The notes under the pieces were generated by a model that saw only the letters and a program-made list of their open reading frames with translations, did no database searches and had not been told where the DNA came from. From Lachnospiraceae bacterium (GTDB lineage Bacteria; Bacillota; Clostridia; Lachnospirales; Lachnospiraceae), in contig JALEPL010000037.1 in NCBI GenBank assembly GCA_022766245.1, forward strand, positions 58,149-122,148: DNA of 64,000 nucleotides, in the 5' to 3' direction. The translations under genes and the position numbers were made by a program. Positions 25,370 to 33,704 of the stretch are shown in pieces (the stretch's first letter is position 1; each line of letters begins with the position of its first letter).

Positions 25370-26542
25370 TTATACAATGCCAAATAATTCTGCAATCTTA
25401 TCTTCTTGTAAATGAGAACCAATGACACAGAGTCTTCCGGTATAGTCCGGTTCGCCCTCACGCAGTTCATATTCACCCGGAACCATGTCAAAATAAATCC
25501 AGGAACCGTTCTCATCCTCAACCATTCCCTTAGCACGAAGGATCGTTCCATAATCTTCACTGTCACAGAAGGTCTTTAACACTTCCTCAATCTTTTCGCG
25601 GGTGAACTTATGGGGAGTCTCCTTGCCCCAGCTTGTGAACACTTCATCTGCATGATGATGGTGATGATCATGGTCATGACATCCGCAGGTGCAATCCGGA
25701 CCGTGCTCATGATGATGTTCATGTTCATGCTCATGGTCATGATGATGGTGTTCATGTTCCTCATGGTCATGGTGATGATGCTCATGCTCCTCATGGTCGT
25801 GGTGGTCATGATGGTGCTCATGCTCCTCATGGTCGTGATGGTGCTCATGTTCATGATCTTCATGATCATGGTGATGATGTTCCTGTTCGTGTTCGAAAGC
25901 TTCCTCCTTGGCATGCTGTTCAGCCATAAGCTTCACTTCCAGAGAGTCCTGTCCTTCCATTACCTTTAAGATGTTCTCTCCCTTGATGGAATCCCATGGA
26001 GTGGTAATGATGGCAGCCTTTCCATTCAGCGACTGCATCTGTTTCACACAAAGCTCTAACTGCTCCGGTGTGGCATTCTGGCTTCTGCTTAGAATAATTG
26101 TGGTTGCATATTCAATCTGATTGTTGAAGAACTCACCAAATGCCTTCATCTGCTTGGATGCCTTGGTAGCATTTACAACAGTCACCAATGCATTTAATTT
26201 CACATCCTGTTCTTTTTCAATATCAATTACGGATTTCATGACATCAGACAGCTTGCCCACTCCGGATGGCTCGATTAAAATACGATCCGGATGGAATTTT
26301 TCGATTACTTCGTTTAAATTTTTTCCAAAATCTCCCACCAGTGAGCAGCAGATACAGCCGGAATTCATCTCTGTGATTTCAACACCGGAATCCTTTAAGA
26401 AACCTCCATCAATTCCAACTTCTCCGAATTCATTCTCAATCAGCACCAGCTGTTCACCCTGAAATGCTTCCTCAATCATTTTCTTAATAAATGTAGTCTT
26501 TCCTGCTCCCAAAAAGCCTGAAATAATATCAATTTTGGTCAT
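25370..26542 (-). CDS. CobW/ZNG1-type metallochaperone GTPase with long His-rich insert
   Basis: G3E GTPase of 390 residues. It has Walker A GFLGAGKTT, the metal-binding motif SGCICCSLVGD (GCICC) and LIEPSGVGK. Between about residues 215 and 300 an insert is almost entirely His, Asp and Glu, ending with CTCGCHDHDHHHHH, which would bind several zinc or other divalent ions. The C-terminal CobW_C domain follows. Related proteins deliver zinc to target enzymes; the target here is unknown. A promoter lies upstream. No recognisable Zur box was found. Confidence 0.88.
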   Translation of the reverse strand: MTKIDIISGFLGAGKTTFIKKMIEEAFQGEQLVLIENEFGEVGIDGGFLKDSGVEITEMNSGCICCSLVGDFGKNLNEVIEKFHPDRILIEPSGVGKLSDVMKSVIDIEKEQDVKLNALVTVVNATKASKQMKAFGEFFNNQIEYATTIILSRSQNATPEQLELCVKQMQSLNGKAAIITTPWDSIKGENILKVMEGQDSLEVKLMAEQHAKEEAFEHEQEHHHHDHEDHEHEHHHDHEEHEHHHDHHDHEEHEHHHHDHEEHEHHHHDHEHEHEHHHEHGPDCTCGCHDHDHHHHHADEVFTSWGKETPHKFTREKIEEVLKTFCDSEDYGTILRAKGMVEDENGSWIYFDMVPGEYELREGEPDYTGRLCVIGSHLQEDKIAELFGIV

Positions 26543-26590
26543 TTTATAATTCCTTCTTTCTCTTAGAACATATTTCTATTTCAAACATTT

Positions 26591-26619
26591 AATATAGCAC
26601 AAGTCAATTCTTTTAACAA
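26591..26619 (-). promoter_or_regulatory. Promoter of the CobW gene pair
   Basis: TTGTTA and TATATT separated by 17 nt on the minus strand, about 50 nt before the start of the His-rich GTPase gene. Confidence 0.5.
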
Positions 26620-26700
26620 GTTATCTCTACTTTCAAATTTATATTTGTAAATTCATTCAAAAACAGAACTATATTTTGTCAATCCATCCATTTTTCTCCC

Positions 26701-26729
26701 GGATAGTACATAGAATACGACACATACTA
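26701..26729 (+). promoter_or_regulatory. Sigma-G-like forespore promoter of the SASP gene
   Basis: GGATA (26701-26705) and CATACTA (26723-26729) are separated by 17 nt, matching the sigma-G pattern (G-x-ATR, 17-18 nt, CATxxTA). The SASP start codon is 51 nt downstream. SASP genes are classic sigma-G targets. Confidence 0.7.
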
Positions 26730-26779
26730 TTCTCGTAACAAAGGTTACAGCATAACAATATTCAAAGGAGGAAATTATC

Positions 26780-26983
26780 ATGGCAAGTCGTTCAAACAGA
26801 GCTTCCGTACCGGAGGCAAAAGGCGCATTAGATCAGTTCAAGTATGAGGTTGCAAACGAAATCGGTGTTCCGCTTTCCGATGGATATAACGGAAACCTGA
26901 CTTCCCGTCAGAACGGATCTGTAGGCGGTTATATGGTCAAAAAGATGATTGAAGCACAGGAGAGACAGATGGCAGGAAAATAA
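26780..26983 (+). CDS. Alpha/beta-type small acid-soluble spore protein
   Basis: DNA-binding protein that coats and protects the spore chromosome and is degraded by the GPR protease at germination. The 67 residues contain both conserved regions: FKYEVANEIGVPLSDGYNGNLTSRQNG with the GPR cleavage region EIG, and VGGYMVKKMIEAQERQM. Strong RBS AAAGGAGG. It is monocistronic, with a sigma-G-like promoter upstream and a repeat fragment plus hairpin downstream. It shows the organism can sporulate or descends from sporulators. Confidence 0.96.
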   Translation: MASRSNRASVPEAKGALDQFKYEVANEIGVPLSDGYNGNLTSRQNGSVGGYMVKKMIEAQERQMAGK

Positions 26984-26999
26984 TGCTCTTCCATCTGAC

Positions 27000-27085
27000 A
27001 CATGATTCAGGTGTGAGCAAACCCCATCGGTGCAGCCGATTTTCATAGGGTTGCGAATCATATCTGTGAAGTACTGAACAGATAC
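27000..27085. repeat. Truncated copy of the 134-bp element
   Basis: Matches the inverted orientation of the 24090 element from its central hairpin (GCAAACCCCATCGG ... GCCGATTTTCATAGGG) to the end CTGAACAGATAC. It lacks the roughly 50-bp GTAAC end module. It directly follows the SASP gene. Confidence 0.7.
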
Positions 27086-27156
27086 AAAAGCGCATAAACC
27101 CAAGAATGCCGTTATCCTTATCAGGATACCCGCTTTCTAAAGGTTTATGCGCTTTT
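27086..27156. terminator. Long hairpin between SASP and recG, using recG's last codons
   Basis: AAAAGCGCATAAACC (27086-27100) pairs with GGTTTATGCGCTTTT (27142-27156), enclosing a second small stem GTATCC/GGATAC. The right arm contains the last codons of recG. Likely a bidirectional terminator. Confidence 0.6.
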
Positions 27157-29209
27157 CCTGTCGTTCCAGTTCCCTCTCCAGCTGCGTTTCTAAAAGCTCA
27201 TCTACCTGAGCCGGATCATCCAGACATCGAGTCTCATAATCCTTCACTTCATCGAACGCAAGCTTTAGCACATCTGCATCCTGATAAATATCAGCGATGG
27301 CAAATTCCATCATACCGCTCTGACGGATACCAAAGAAATCTCCGGGACCACGAAGCTTTAAATCTTTTCCTGCAATTTCAAATCCATCATTTGATTGATT
27401 CAATATTTCAAGTCGCTCCTTCGCCCGGTCTGAATCCGAGCCATTTATCATGATACAGTACGACTGTGCATCACCACGTCCCACCCGGCCGCGCAACTGA
27501 TGGAGCTGTGCCAGACCAAACCGTTCTGCATTTTCAATCATCATTACCGTTGCATTTGGCACATTGATACCCACTTCAATTACAGTGGTGGAAACCAAAA
27601 TCTGTATTTCATTTGCAGCAAAGCGCTCCATGATGTCATTTTTCTCAGCCGGCTTCATTTTTCCGTGAAGATATGCAATGGAAAAATCCGGAAAATACTT
27701 TTTCAACTTCTGCGTATAGGTAATCACATCCTCCAGTTCCGTATTTTCATCCTCCGATTCCTCCACCAGAGGGCAGATTACATAAGCCTGATGCCCCTGT
27801 GCAATTTCTTTACGAATGAAATTCCATGAGGTTTTTCGCTGATTGATTCCCACCACGCAGCTTTTGATGGGAAGTCTTTTTGCCGGGAGCTCATCCACCA
27901 CGGAAATATCCAAATCACCATACAGAATAATGGCTAGCGTACGCGGAATGGGAGTGGCACTCATTACCAGTACATGGGGCTGTTCCATCCCTTTTCCCGA
28001 AAAAGTCTCCCTTTGTCGCACGCCAAACCGATGCTGTTCATCCGTCACAACCAGTGCAAGATTCTGATATACCACTTTTTCCTGAATCAATGCATGTGTT
28101 CCAATAATCATGGCATCCGGACAATCCAGGATTTTCTGATATGCCACCTTTTTCTGCTTGGCTGTCAGCGAACCCGTAAGCAGAATTAACGGAATCTCCA
28201 GGCCAAACTGTTCATTCCATCCGAAAAAGGTATCAAAATGCTGCTTTGCCAATACCTCCGTAGGTGCCATAATAGCAGACTGTCTGCCACTTTTTGCCAT
28301 ACGCACCATCAAAAGATAGGCCAGAATGGTTTTTCCGGATCCCACATCTCCCTGCAACAGACGCTGCATGGTATCAGGTCCCTCTAAATCCTGTTCCATC
28401 TCTGAAAGGGCACGTTTCTGGGCTTTGGTCAAAGGAAATGGCAGTTTCTGTAACAGTTCCGCTCCATAGTTATCCTGTGGCAGCGGAAAATGATTTGGAA
28501 TCCGGCTGTTATGTTCCTTAAAACGCTGCATTTTTAATAGAAATAAAAACAGTTCATCAAACACCAATCGTTGTCTGGCTGTGGTAAGACTTTCCATATT
28601 TTCCGGGAAATGTACTGCCCGAATGGCCTCATTGCGATCCATGAATCCGTGCTTTATACGAATGGAAAGCGGCAGAAAATCCCGTTCTTTCCAAAGTGAT
28701 TCCAATGCTTCTTTTAAATATTTCGTATACTGCTTGTTGGTAATTCCTTTCGTGAGATTGTACACCGGCTGCAGGCCATCACACATTCCATGATACTGGT
28801 CAATCCCCAGTATTTCCGGCTGTTCCATCTGATAACTGCCGTTTTTATAAACCGTCTTGCCATAAAGGATACATTCTCGTTTCTGCAGGAGCTGATTTTT
28901 CAGATATGGCATGTGATACCATACTGCCTCAATCACGCCGGTTTGATCTGATGCTCTGGCAATGACAAGCTGCAGATTTTTTGTGCGTTTTATCACCGGT
29001 GTTCCCACAATCTGTACTCGAAAGACATACTCCCGCTCTCCCTGAATCTGGTTAATGGATGAGATTCCCGGAATTTTCTTATAATCACGCGGAAAAGCTA
29101 GGAGCATATCCTCAATGGTATATACTCCTAGCTTCTGTAATAACTTTTCTGTTTTCGGTCCCACACCATGAATGGTGGAAATGGAATCTGAAATACTCAT
29201 CGTTATCAT
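27137..29209 (-). CDS. recG: ATP-dependent DNA helicase RecG
   Basis: Branch-migrating helicase that reverses stalled forks and processes recombination intermediates. At 690 residues it is standard. The N-terminal wedge/OB region includes HGVGPKTEKLLQKLG and ECILYGKTV. The helicase core has Walker A GDVGSGKT, DEQHRFGVRQR, SATPIPRT and QLRGRVGRG. The last codons contribute to a terminator hairpin. It directly abuts the fakA-like gene (stop and start adjacent), so translation may be coupled; the ATG at 29209 or the one at 29200 could be used. The neighbourhood yloU-yloV-recG is as in Bacillus. Confidence 0.96.
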   Translation of the reverse strand: MITMSISDSISTIHGVGPKTEKLLQKLGVYTIEDMLLAFPRDYKKIPGISSINQIQGEREYVFRVQIVGTPVIKRTKNLQLVIARASDQTGVIEAVWYHMPYLKNQLLQKRECILYGKTVYKNGSYQMEQPEILGIDQYHGMCDGLQPVYNLTKGITNKQYTKYLKEALESLWKERDFLPLSIRIKHGFMDRNEAIRAVHFPENMESLTTARQRLVFDELFLFLLKMQRFKEHNSRIPNHFPLPQDNYGAELLQKLPFPLTKAQKRALSEMEQDLEGPDTMQRLLQGDVGSGKTILAYLLMVRMAKSGRQSAIMAPTEVLAKQHFDTFFGWNEQFGLEIPLILLTGSLTAKQKKVAYQKILDCPDAMIIGTHALIQEKVVYQNLALVVTDEQHRFGVRQRETFSGKGMEQPHVLVMSATPIPRTLAIILYGDLDISVVDELPAKRLPIKSCVVGINQRKTSWNFIRKEIAQGHQAYVICPLVEESEDENTELEDVITYTQKLKKYFPDFSIAYLHGKMKPAEKNDIMERFAANEIQILVSTTVIEVGINVPNATVMMIENAERFGLAQLHQLRGRVGRGDAQSYCIMINGSDSDRAKERLEILNQSNDGFEIAGKDLKLRGPGDFFGIRQSGMMEFAIADIYQDADVLKLAFDEVKDYETRCLDDPAQVDELLETQLERELERQEKRINL

Positions 29210-30925
29210 TTACTCCACAGAAATCACATAATAATAAACAGGCTGTCCGCCAAACTGTACTTCAACCTCAACATCCGGATATGCTTCCTGAATCGCATCA
29301 CCCAATGCGGTCGCATCTGCCTCGGTCACATCCTCTCCATAATATACAGAAATCACAGCTGCATCCTCATCAACCATGACATCCACCATAGCTATTACTG
29401 TTTCATTCATATCCTGACCCACAGCAAGAATACCATCATCGCCAATACCCAGGAAGTCTCCCTGCTTGATTTCCTTGTCACCGATTACCGTGTCACGCAC
29501 TGCATAAGTCACCTGCCCGGATTTTACATTGGCCAGCTCTGCTGTCATACGCTCTGCATTGTCCTCTGCCGATTTATCCGGAATGTAATTAATCAGTGCA
29601 GTGATTCCCTGAGGAATGGTCTTGGTGGGAATCACTATAATTTTTTTGTCTTCCACCAGAGATGCTGCCTGATTTGCTGCCAAAATAATATTTTTATTAT
29701 TCGGAAGAATAAAAATATTTCTGGCCTTTACCTGATCAATGGCATTCAGCATATCTTCTGTACTGGGATTCATGGTCTGACCGCCTTCGATGATGTAATC
29801 CACACCCAGTCCACGGAACACTTCATTGATACCTTCACCAACGGATACAGAGATAAATCCCATCTCCTTTTCTGGTTCTGCATCTTTAATCGACTCTGCT
29901 CCCGGCTGAGACTCTGCCTCAATTGTGATAGCCGGTTCAGCTGCTTTTGCCTGTTCGGCCGCCTTTTTCTCAGCGTCTTTAATGAGTTTCTCCTGATGTT
30001 CTTCTCGCATATTATCGATTTTTATCTTTGACAGAGCACCATGTGTCAATGCCTTCTGGATAGCTAATCCCGGGTCATTGGTATGTACATGGGTCTTTAC
30101 GATCTCATCATCTGCCACAACCACAATGGAATCACCAATAGACTCTAAGTAGCTTTTATATTCCTGCTCCTGTTTTTCAGTCAAAGGCTGCTCCAACATA
30201 ATAATAAACTCTGTACAGTAACCAAATTTGATATCTGCAGTATCCGTAGACTCCGGTACATATGCTGTGCCGGCAGCAGGTGTAATCTCAACGGAATAAT
30301 CCACCTCTTTACCCAGCAATGCGTCATAGGCACCCTTCAGCACCTGTACCAGTCCCTGTCCGCCGGAGTCAACTACGCCTGCCTGTTTTAAAACCGGCAG
30401 CATATCCGGGGTCTTGTTCAGTACATAGTCAGCCTCTTTGATTACTTCATCCATAAAGAATACCAGATCATCGGTCTCCTCGCAAAGTTCCACTGCCTTG
30501 TTAGCAATTCCCTTTGCCACCGTAAGAATGGTTCCCTCCTTCGGCTTCATAACTGCCTTATAAGCAGTCTCCACCGCTTTTTGGCAGGCCTCTGCCAAAA
30601 TCGTGGTATCCAGTTCCTCATAGGATGCAATCACCTTAGTAAATCCACGGAATAACTGGGACAAAATAACACCGGAATTTCCTCTCGCCCCTCGCAGGGA
30701 ACCGGAGGATATCGCTTTTGCAAGAGCTGCCATGGTCGGCTCACCTAAAGCACTCACTTCCTTTGCAGCAGACATAATGGTCATAGACATATTGGTACCC
30801 GTATCACCATCCGGTACCGGGAAAACATTTAACTCATTGATCCATTCCTTTTTTGCCTCAAGATTCTTAGCCCCTGCCAAAAACAGCTTGGCAAAGGTCG
30901 CTGCATTTATCTTATTCATCTCCAC
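29210..30925 (-). CDS. DAK2/DegV-fold kinase, FakA (YloV) family
   Basis: Fatty-acid kinase catalytic subunit family. The N-terminal DhaL domain (residues about 8-200) carries NVFPVPDGDTGTNMSMTI and RGARGNSGVILSQLFRG, which bind Mg-ADP. The middle region is FakA-specific, with an Ala/Glu-rich linker near residues 305-345. The C-terminal DegV-like domain includes IFILPNNKNIILAANQAA. At 571 residues it is full length. It uses a GTG start with GGAGG ten nt upstream, 15 bp after the Asp23-like gene. A FakB (DegV) partner is not in the window. Confidence 0.9.
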   Translation of the reverse strand: MEMNKINAATFAKLFLAGAKNLEAKKEWINELNVFPVPDGDTGTNMSMTIMSAAKEVSALGEPTMAALAKAISSGSLRGARGNSGVILSQLFRGFTKVIASYEELDTTILAEACQKAVETAYKAVMKPKEGTILTVAKGIANKAVELCEETDDLVFFMDEVIKEADYVLNKTPDMLPVLKQAGVVDSGGQGLVQVLKGAYDALLGKEVDYSVEITPAAGTAYVPESTDTADIKFGYCTEFIIMLEQPLTEKQEQEYKSYLESIGDSIVVVADDEIVKTHVHTNDPGLAIQKALTHGALSKIKIDNMREEHQEKLIKDAEKKAAEQAKAAEPAITIEAESQPGAESIKDAEPEKEMGFISVSVGEGINEVFRGLGVDYIIEGGQTMNPSTEDMLNAIDQVKARNIFILPNNKNIILAANQAASLVEDKKIIVIPTKTIPQGITALINYIPDKSAEDNAERMTAELANVKSGQVTYAVRDTVIGDKEIKQGDFLGIGDDGILAVGQDMNETVIAMVDVMVDEDAAVISVYYGEDVTEADATALGDAIQEAYPDVEVEVQFGGQPVYYYVISVE

Positions 30926-30940
30926 TTTAAAGGTTCCTCC

Positions 30941-31300
30941 TTAATCAATCACTCTTACACCTTCAACATAAATGTTGATTTTGGCAATCTTCATACCGGT
31001 AAACTCTTCCACCTGATATTTTACAGTGCTGATAAGATTATCCGATACTGTCTCAATGCTTACACCATACGCAACAATCACATGAAAATCAATGGTAATA
31101 TTATTTTCCTCATCAACTGTTACATTTATACCATGGGTCAGATAATCGCGCTTTAACAGTTTTACCAGCCCGTCCTTCATATTTACAGCGGCCATGCCCA
31201 CAATTCCAAAGCACTCCACAGCGACAGAACCGGCGTAAGTGGCAATCACTTCATTGTCAATCACAACCTTGCCTAACTCGTTCTCCATTTTACCTGTCAT
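30941..31300 (-). CDS. Asp23/Gls24 family envelope stress protein (YloU-like)
   Basis: Small cytoplasmic protein of 119 residues. The family core reads VVIDNEVIATYAGSVAVECFGIVGMA, then LTHGINVTVDEENNITIDFHVIVAYG and VEEFTGMKIAKINIYVEGV. Start at ATG 31300 is fixed by GGAGG seven nt upstream; upstream in-frame ATGs to 31594 lack RBS and would invade the divergent rpmB promoter. It precedes fakA and faces rpmB, as yloU does in Bacillus. A possible TATAAT (about 31363) lies upstream. Exact function is unknown; relatives are linked to cell-envelope homeostasis. Confidence 0.9.
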   Translation of the reverse strand: MTGKMENELGKVVIDNEVIATYAGSVAVECFGIVGMAAVNMKDGLVKLLKRDYLTHGINVTVDEENNITIDFHVIVAYGVSIETVSDNLISTVKYQVEEFTGMKIAKINIYVEGVRVID

Positions 31301-31445
31301 TCTATAACCTCCGGATAAGTAATATAAAACTAATGCATTTGCATCTGAATGATACAATTTTGCTTTATTATACCCTTTCTTTACAAAAAAAGAAACCTCT
31401 TTTTGCGATTCTCTTTTATAAATTACATTTTTTTTCATTTTTTCC

Positions 31446-31474
31446 TTGCATTCTATATTCTTTTCTGTTAAGAT
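31446..31474 (+). promoter_or_regulatory. Promoter of rpmB
   Basis: TTGCAT and TAAGAT with a 17-nt spacer, 58 nt before the rpmB start. The leader can form a small hairpin (AGCGTATA / TATGCGCT). Confidence 0.5.
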
Positions 31475-31531
31475 AGTCATGTTGTGAGCGTATAAAGAAT
31501 ATGCGCTTAGTGAATTAAAGGAGGTGCTATC

Positions 31532-31717
31532 ATGGCAAAGTGTGCAGTTTGTGGAAAAGGTGCTCATTTCGGTAACAATGTGAGCCATTCTCATAGAAGA
31601 TCTAATAGAATGTGGAAATCTAATATCAAGTCCGTAAAGTGTAAAGTAAACGGAACACCGAAGAGATTGTACGTTTGTACTTCCTGTTTAAGATCTGGCG
31701 CTGTTGAGCGTGCATAA
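31532..31717 (+). CDS. rpmB: 50S ribosomal protein bL28 (zinc-binding form)
   Basis: Large-subunit ribosomal protein, 61 residues. It has two Cys pairs, CAVC near the N-terminus and CTSC near the C-terminus, marking the C+ zinc-ribbon form, as opposed to the zinc-free paralogue some Firmicutes induce during zinc starvation. RBS AAAGGAGG. It stands alone between its promoter and a strong terminator, divergent from the Asp23-like gene, as in Bacillus. Confidence 0.97.
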   Translation: MAKCAVCGKGAHFGNNVSHSHRRSNRMWKSNIKSVKCKVNGTPKRLYVCTSCLRSGAVERA

Positions 31718-31733
31718 GTTTTATGAGTATTTT

Positions 31734-31763
31734 GAGAACTGTCGTATGGCAGTTCTCTTTTTT
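31734..31763 (+). terminator. Intrinsic terminator of rpmB
   Basis: Eight-pair stem GAGAACTG / CAGTTCTC with an 8-nt loop followed by six T, 17 bp after the stop. The next bases begin a solo repeat end. Confidence 0.9.
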
Positions 31764-31786
31764 GTATCTGTTCAGAGCCAGATAAC
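31764..31786. repeat. Solo end of the dispersed element family
   Basis: GTATCTGTTCAGAGCCAG matches the left end of the 34239 element. It abuts both the rpmB terminator and the stop codon of the small membrane protein. Confidence 0.55.
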
Positions 31787-31930
31787 TTATCGCTCACAGC
31801 AAAACAGATTATATCCAATGAGAAGAAGTAAAATGCTGATAATCACTCCCAGCACATCGCTGGGCAGAATCAGCATAATCAGCATTCCGATTCCTATTAA
31901 AAAAAAGATAAATCCCCACAATCTCTTCAT
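31787..31930 (-). CDS. Small hydrophobic protein, two predicted membrane segments
   Basis: Open frame of 47 codons running downstream of gerW. The product starts MKRLWGFIFFLIGIGMLIML, reaches a short polar turn (PSD), then a second hydrophobic stretch (VLGVIISILLLLIGY) and a Cys-Cys-Glu-Arg end. This two-helix hairpin with a positive N-terminus is what a genuine small membrane protein looks like, and its codon use resembles its neighbours. The RBS (GGTG) is weak. No family is recognised. It may belong to the gerW transcript, 79 bp away. A random hydrophobic frame remains possible. Confidence 0.6.
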   Translation of the reverse strand: MKRLWGFIFFLIGIGMLIMLILPSDVLGVIISILLLLIGYNLFCCER

Positions 31931-32009
31931 AATTCACCACATCAAAAAGACATATACTACTTCTAGTATATGCCTTTCTCTGCAGTTAGTATTCGAAATG
32001 TATTCGGAA

Positions 32010-32441
32010 CTATTCCATTGCATCCTTAAGAATATCATTCATCTCATCTGTGGCCTGCTTTTTTTCTTCATCATTCAGCTTTTCCGATGCAGCTGGCTCT
32101 GTTTTCCCTTTTGATGCGAATTTGTCTACAAAATCAGGTACCATATCCAGAATCTTCGTTACACTGTCCTGATTCTTGATATTTACGAGCTTAGTTGTTC
32201 CATTCTGGATGACTAACACCGCACTGGGCGTGATTTTTCCGCCCATACCACCAGCTCCGTTATTCTTCTTGTCCTGGATAAATGCTCCCGCTCCTACACC
32301 AAAGGATACGTCTACCAGCGGAAGAATGATGGTATCCCCAATGTGTACCGCATCACCCACTACTGTCTTTGTGGTGATAAAGCTGTCCATTCCTTTAAAA
32401 AGCGACTCTACCGTATTGCGAAATGTGTTATTCTCTGTCAT
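32010..32441 (-). CDS. gerW: GerW family sporulation protein (YtfJ)
   Basis: Protein of 143 residues of the YtfJ/GerW family, needed in Bacillus for normal germination responses and made in sporulating cells. It starts with VESLFKGMDSFI, then VVGDAVHIGDTIILPLVDVSFGVGAG and GGMGGKITPSAVLVI, all hallmark glycine-rich segments. The C-terminus is charged. It follows the DUF2953 gene after 17 bp, matching the ytfI-ytfJ order of Bacillus. Together with the SASP gene it supports a sporulating organism. Confidence 0.92.
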   Translation of the reverse strand: MTENNTFRNTVESLFKGMDSFITTKTVVGDAVHIGDTIILPLVDVSFGVGAGAFIQDKKNNGAGGMGGKITPSAVLVIQNGTTKLVNIKNQDSVTKILDMVPDFVDKFASKGKTEPAASEKLNDEEKKQATDEMNDILKDAME

Positions 32442-32458
32442 AATTGCCTCCTTGATTC

Positions 32459-33361
32459 TTATTTCCTTAATTGTTTTAATAACCTTTTTATCTTTTTATC
32501 TTTATATAACCTAATCAGGCTACCCAACATATGATAGGTCTGAATACGTCCTCGGATATCAAAAGTTCCCTTCACGTACAGCTGCTCCGATTCAAAATCC
32601 GGCCGAATGGAAATATTCCTGCCAAACAGGAATGGCATCATGCTGAGTACAGCCAGAATCTGTCCGGTCAGTGCCGGATCATTTGTTCCAAAATCCACAT
32701 CAGCACATACCCGCTTAGGACCGTATCTCTTAAGCAGTGATAATAATTCTGTCCACAACATTCCAAAAGCCTGACGATTATTTTCATCTTTTATGATTTT
32801 ACCCAAATCCTGCGATTTTCTATGCAGATTATGAAAGAATGTCTGTATTCGATCCGGCAAAGTACGGATACACCGCCAAAATATACGGATTTTGTCAAAA
32901 AATCTCTTTACAGCATGCGGGACTGAAGCTTCAGAGGCTTGATCATCGTCTGTACTGACAGCAATCTCCTGTGCCTGTATATCATAGTCAACCGCAGCTT
33001 CCTGGTTCTCTTCCGTAACAGCCGTTTCCTGGTTCTCTTCCTCAAAAGGGTCATCAACAATTTTCTTTCTCTTTTTTGATCTTCGAACCTTCCCCGGACT
33101 TCTCCATACCGGAATCCCGAAAATCCGAAGGCACATTTGCGGTTCATTCGTCTCATCCAGCATCAGGGAAAACCGTGCTACAAAGAGCAGCCAATGCGCC
33201 CGAAAACATATCCTGCGATGCTCCATATCGGGAATCTCGCCTATTAGACGATAGCTTAAGGGATAAAAAAGCAAAAGAATTATGAAAACCAATGCCAATT
33301 CCAATAAAACCAGCAGCAATATTCCTATTATTTTTAATATCAGCAAAAGAATTGCCACCAT
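32459..33361 (-). CDS. DUF2953 protein (YtfI-like)
   Basis: Membrane-anchored protein of 300 residues. An N-terminal hydrophobic segment (residues about 2-35) is followed by a beta-rich stretch, a very acidic and Gln-rich linker (about 95-150, with repeated ENQE.AV units) and a C-terminal domain containing VCADVDFGTNDPALTGQILAVLSMM split around its turn. The C-terminal domain is the DUF2953 signature. In Bacillus ytfI lies beside ytfJ and is associated with sporulation; a biochemical role is not known. It lies 2 bp after the gene at 33364. Confidence 0.82.
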   Translation of the reverse strand: MVAILLLILKIIGILLLVLLELALVFIILLLFYPLSYRLIGEIPDMEHRRICFRAHWLLFVARFSLMLDETNEPQMCLRIFGIPVWRSPGKVRRSKKRKKIVDDPFEEENQETAVTEENQEAAVDYDIQAQEIAVSTDDDQASEASVPHAVKRFFDKIRIFWRCIRTLPDRIQTFFHNLHRKSQDLGKIIKDENNRQAFGMLWTELLSLLKRYGPKRVCADVDFGTNDPALTGQILAVLSMMPFLFGRNISIRPDFESEQLYVKGTFDIRGRIQTYHMLGSLIRLYKDKKIKRLLKQLRK

Positions 33362-33363
33362 AA

Positions 33364-33684
33364 CTATGTTTCCTCTTGACTTAAGATATAACTTCTTACA
33401 TCAAAAGACCCAGTCTCATGATATACTTCATCCAAAATATCCGCCGCCATCTGCATGGCATTATCCCTTCCACGCTCCATTCCAATCACGAAGAGTTCCT
33501 TCCGGGGATATGACTTCTGCATCAATTCCACTGCCGGTATGATATCCAGTAAGTTCTCACGGTTTGAAGGAAATGTCAGCAGATAGATATCTATCGTACC
33601 AGCTCGATGTTCGATTTTCCATCGCAGCCTGTCTGCCCCTTTTTGGATGGACTCCCCCACATACAACTTGTCATACCAATGCAT
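33364..33684 (-). CDS. Conserved hypothetical protein, 106 aa
   Basis: No family is recognised with confidence. The compact protein alternates hydrophobic strands and helices: IDIYLLTFPSNRENLLDIIP, then ELFVIGMERGRDNAMQMAADILDEVY. This resembles a small Rossmann-like or ferredoxin-like fold. There is no signal peptide or membrane segment. It lies between the NUDIX and DUF2953 genes with gaps of 20 and 2 bp, so it is almost certainly co-transcribed. Operon position suggests a housekeeping or sporulation accessory role, but that is a guess. Confidence 0.7.
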   Translation of the reverse strand: MHWYDKLYVGESIQKGADRLRWKIEHRAGTIDIYLLTFPSNRENLLDIIPAVELMQKSYPRKELFVIGMERGRDNAMQMAADILDEVYHETGSFDVRSYILSQEET

Positions 33685-33704
33685 TACCCACCTCTGCCAA
33701 TCAG

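Noticed and set aside
24761..25387. 208-residue Ser-rich plus-strand frame
   Set aside because: Antisense shadow of the CobW/DUF1980-like gene, which has clear motifs in the other strand.
25610..25969. 119-residue Met/Val-rich reading frame opposite the His-rich insert
   Set aside because: It is the antisense of the CAT/GAT codon run of the CobW gene; no RBS and no independent composition.
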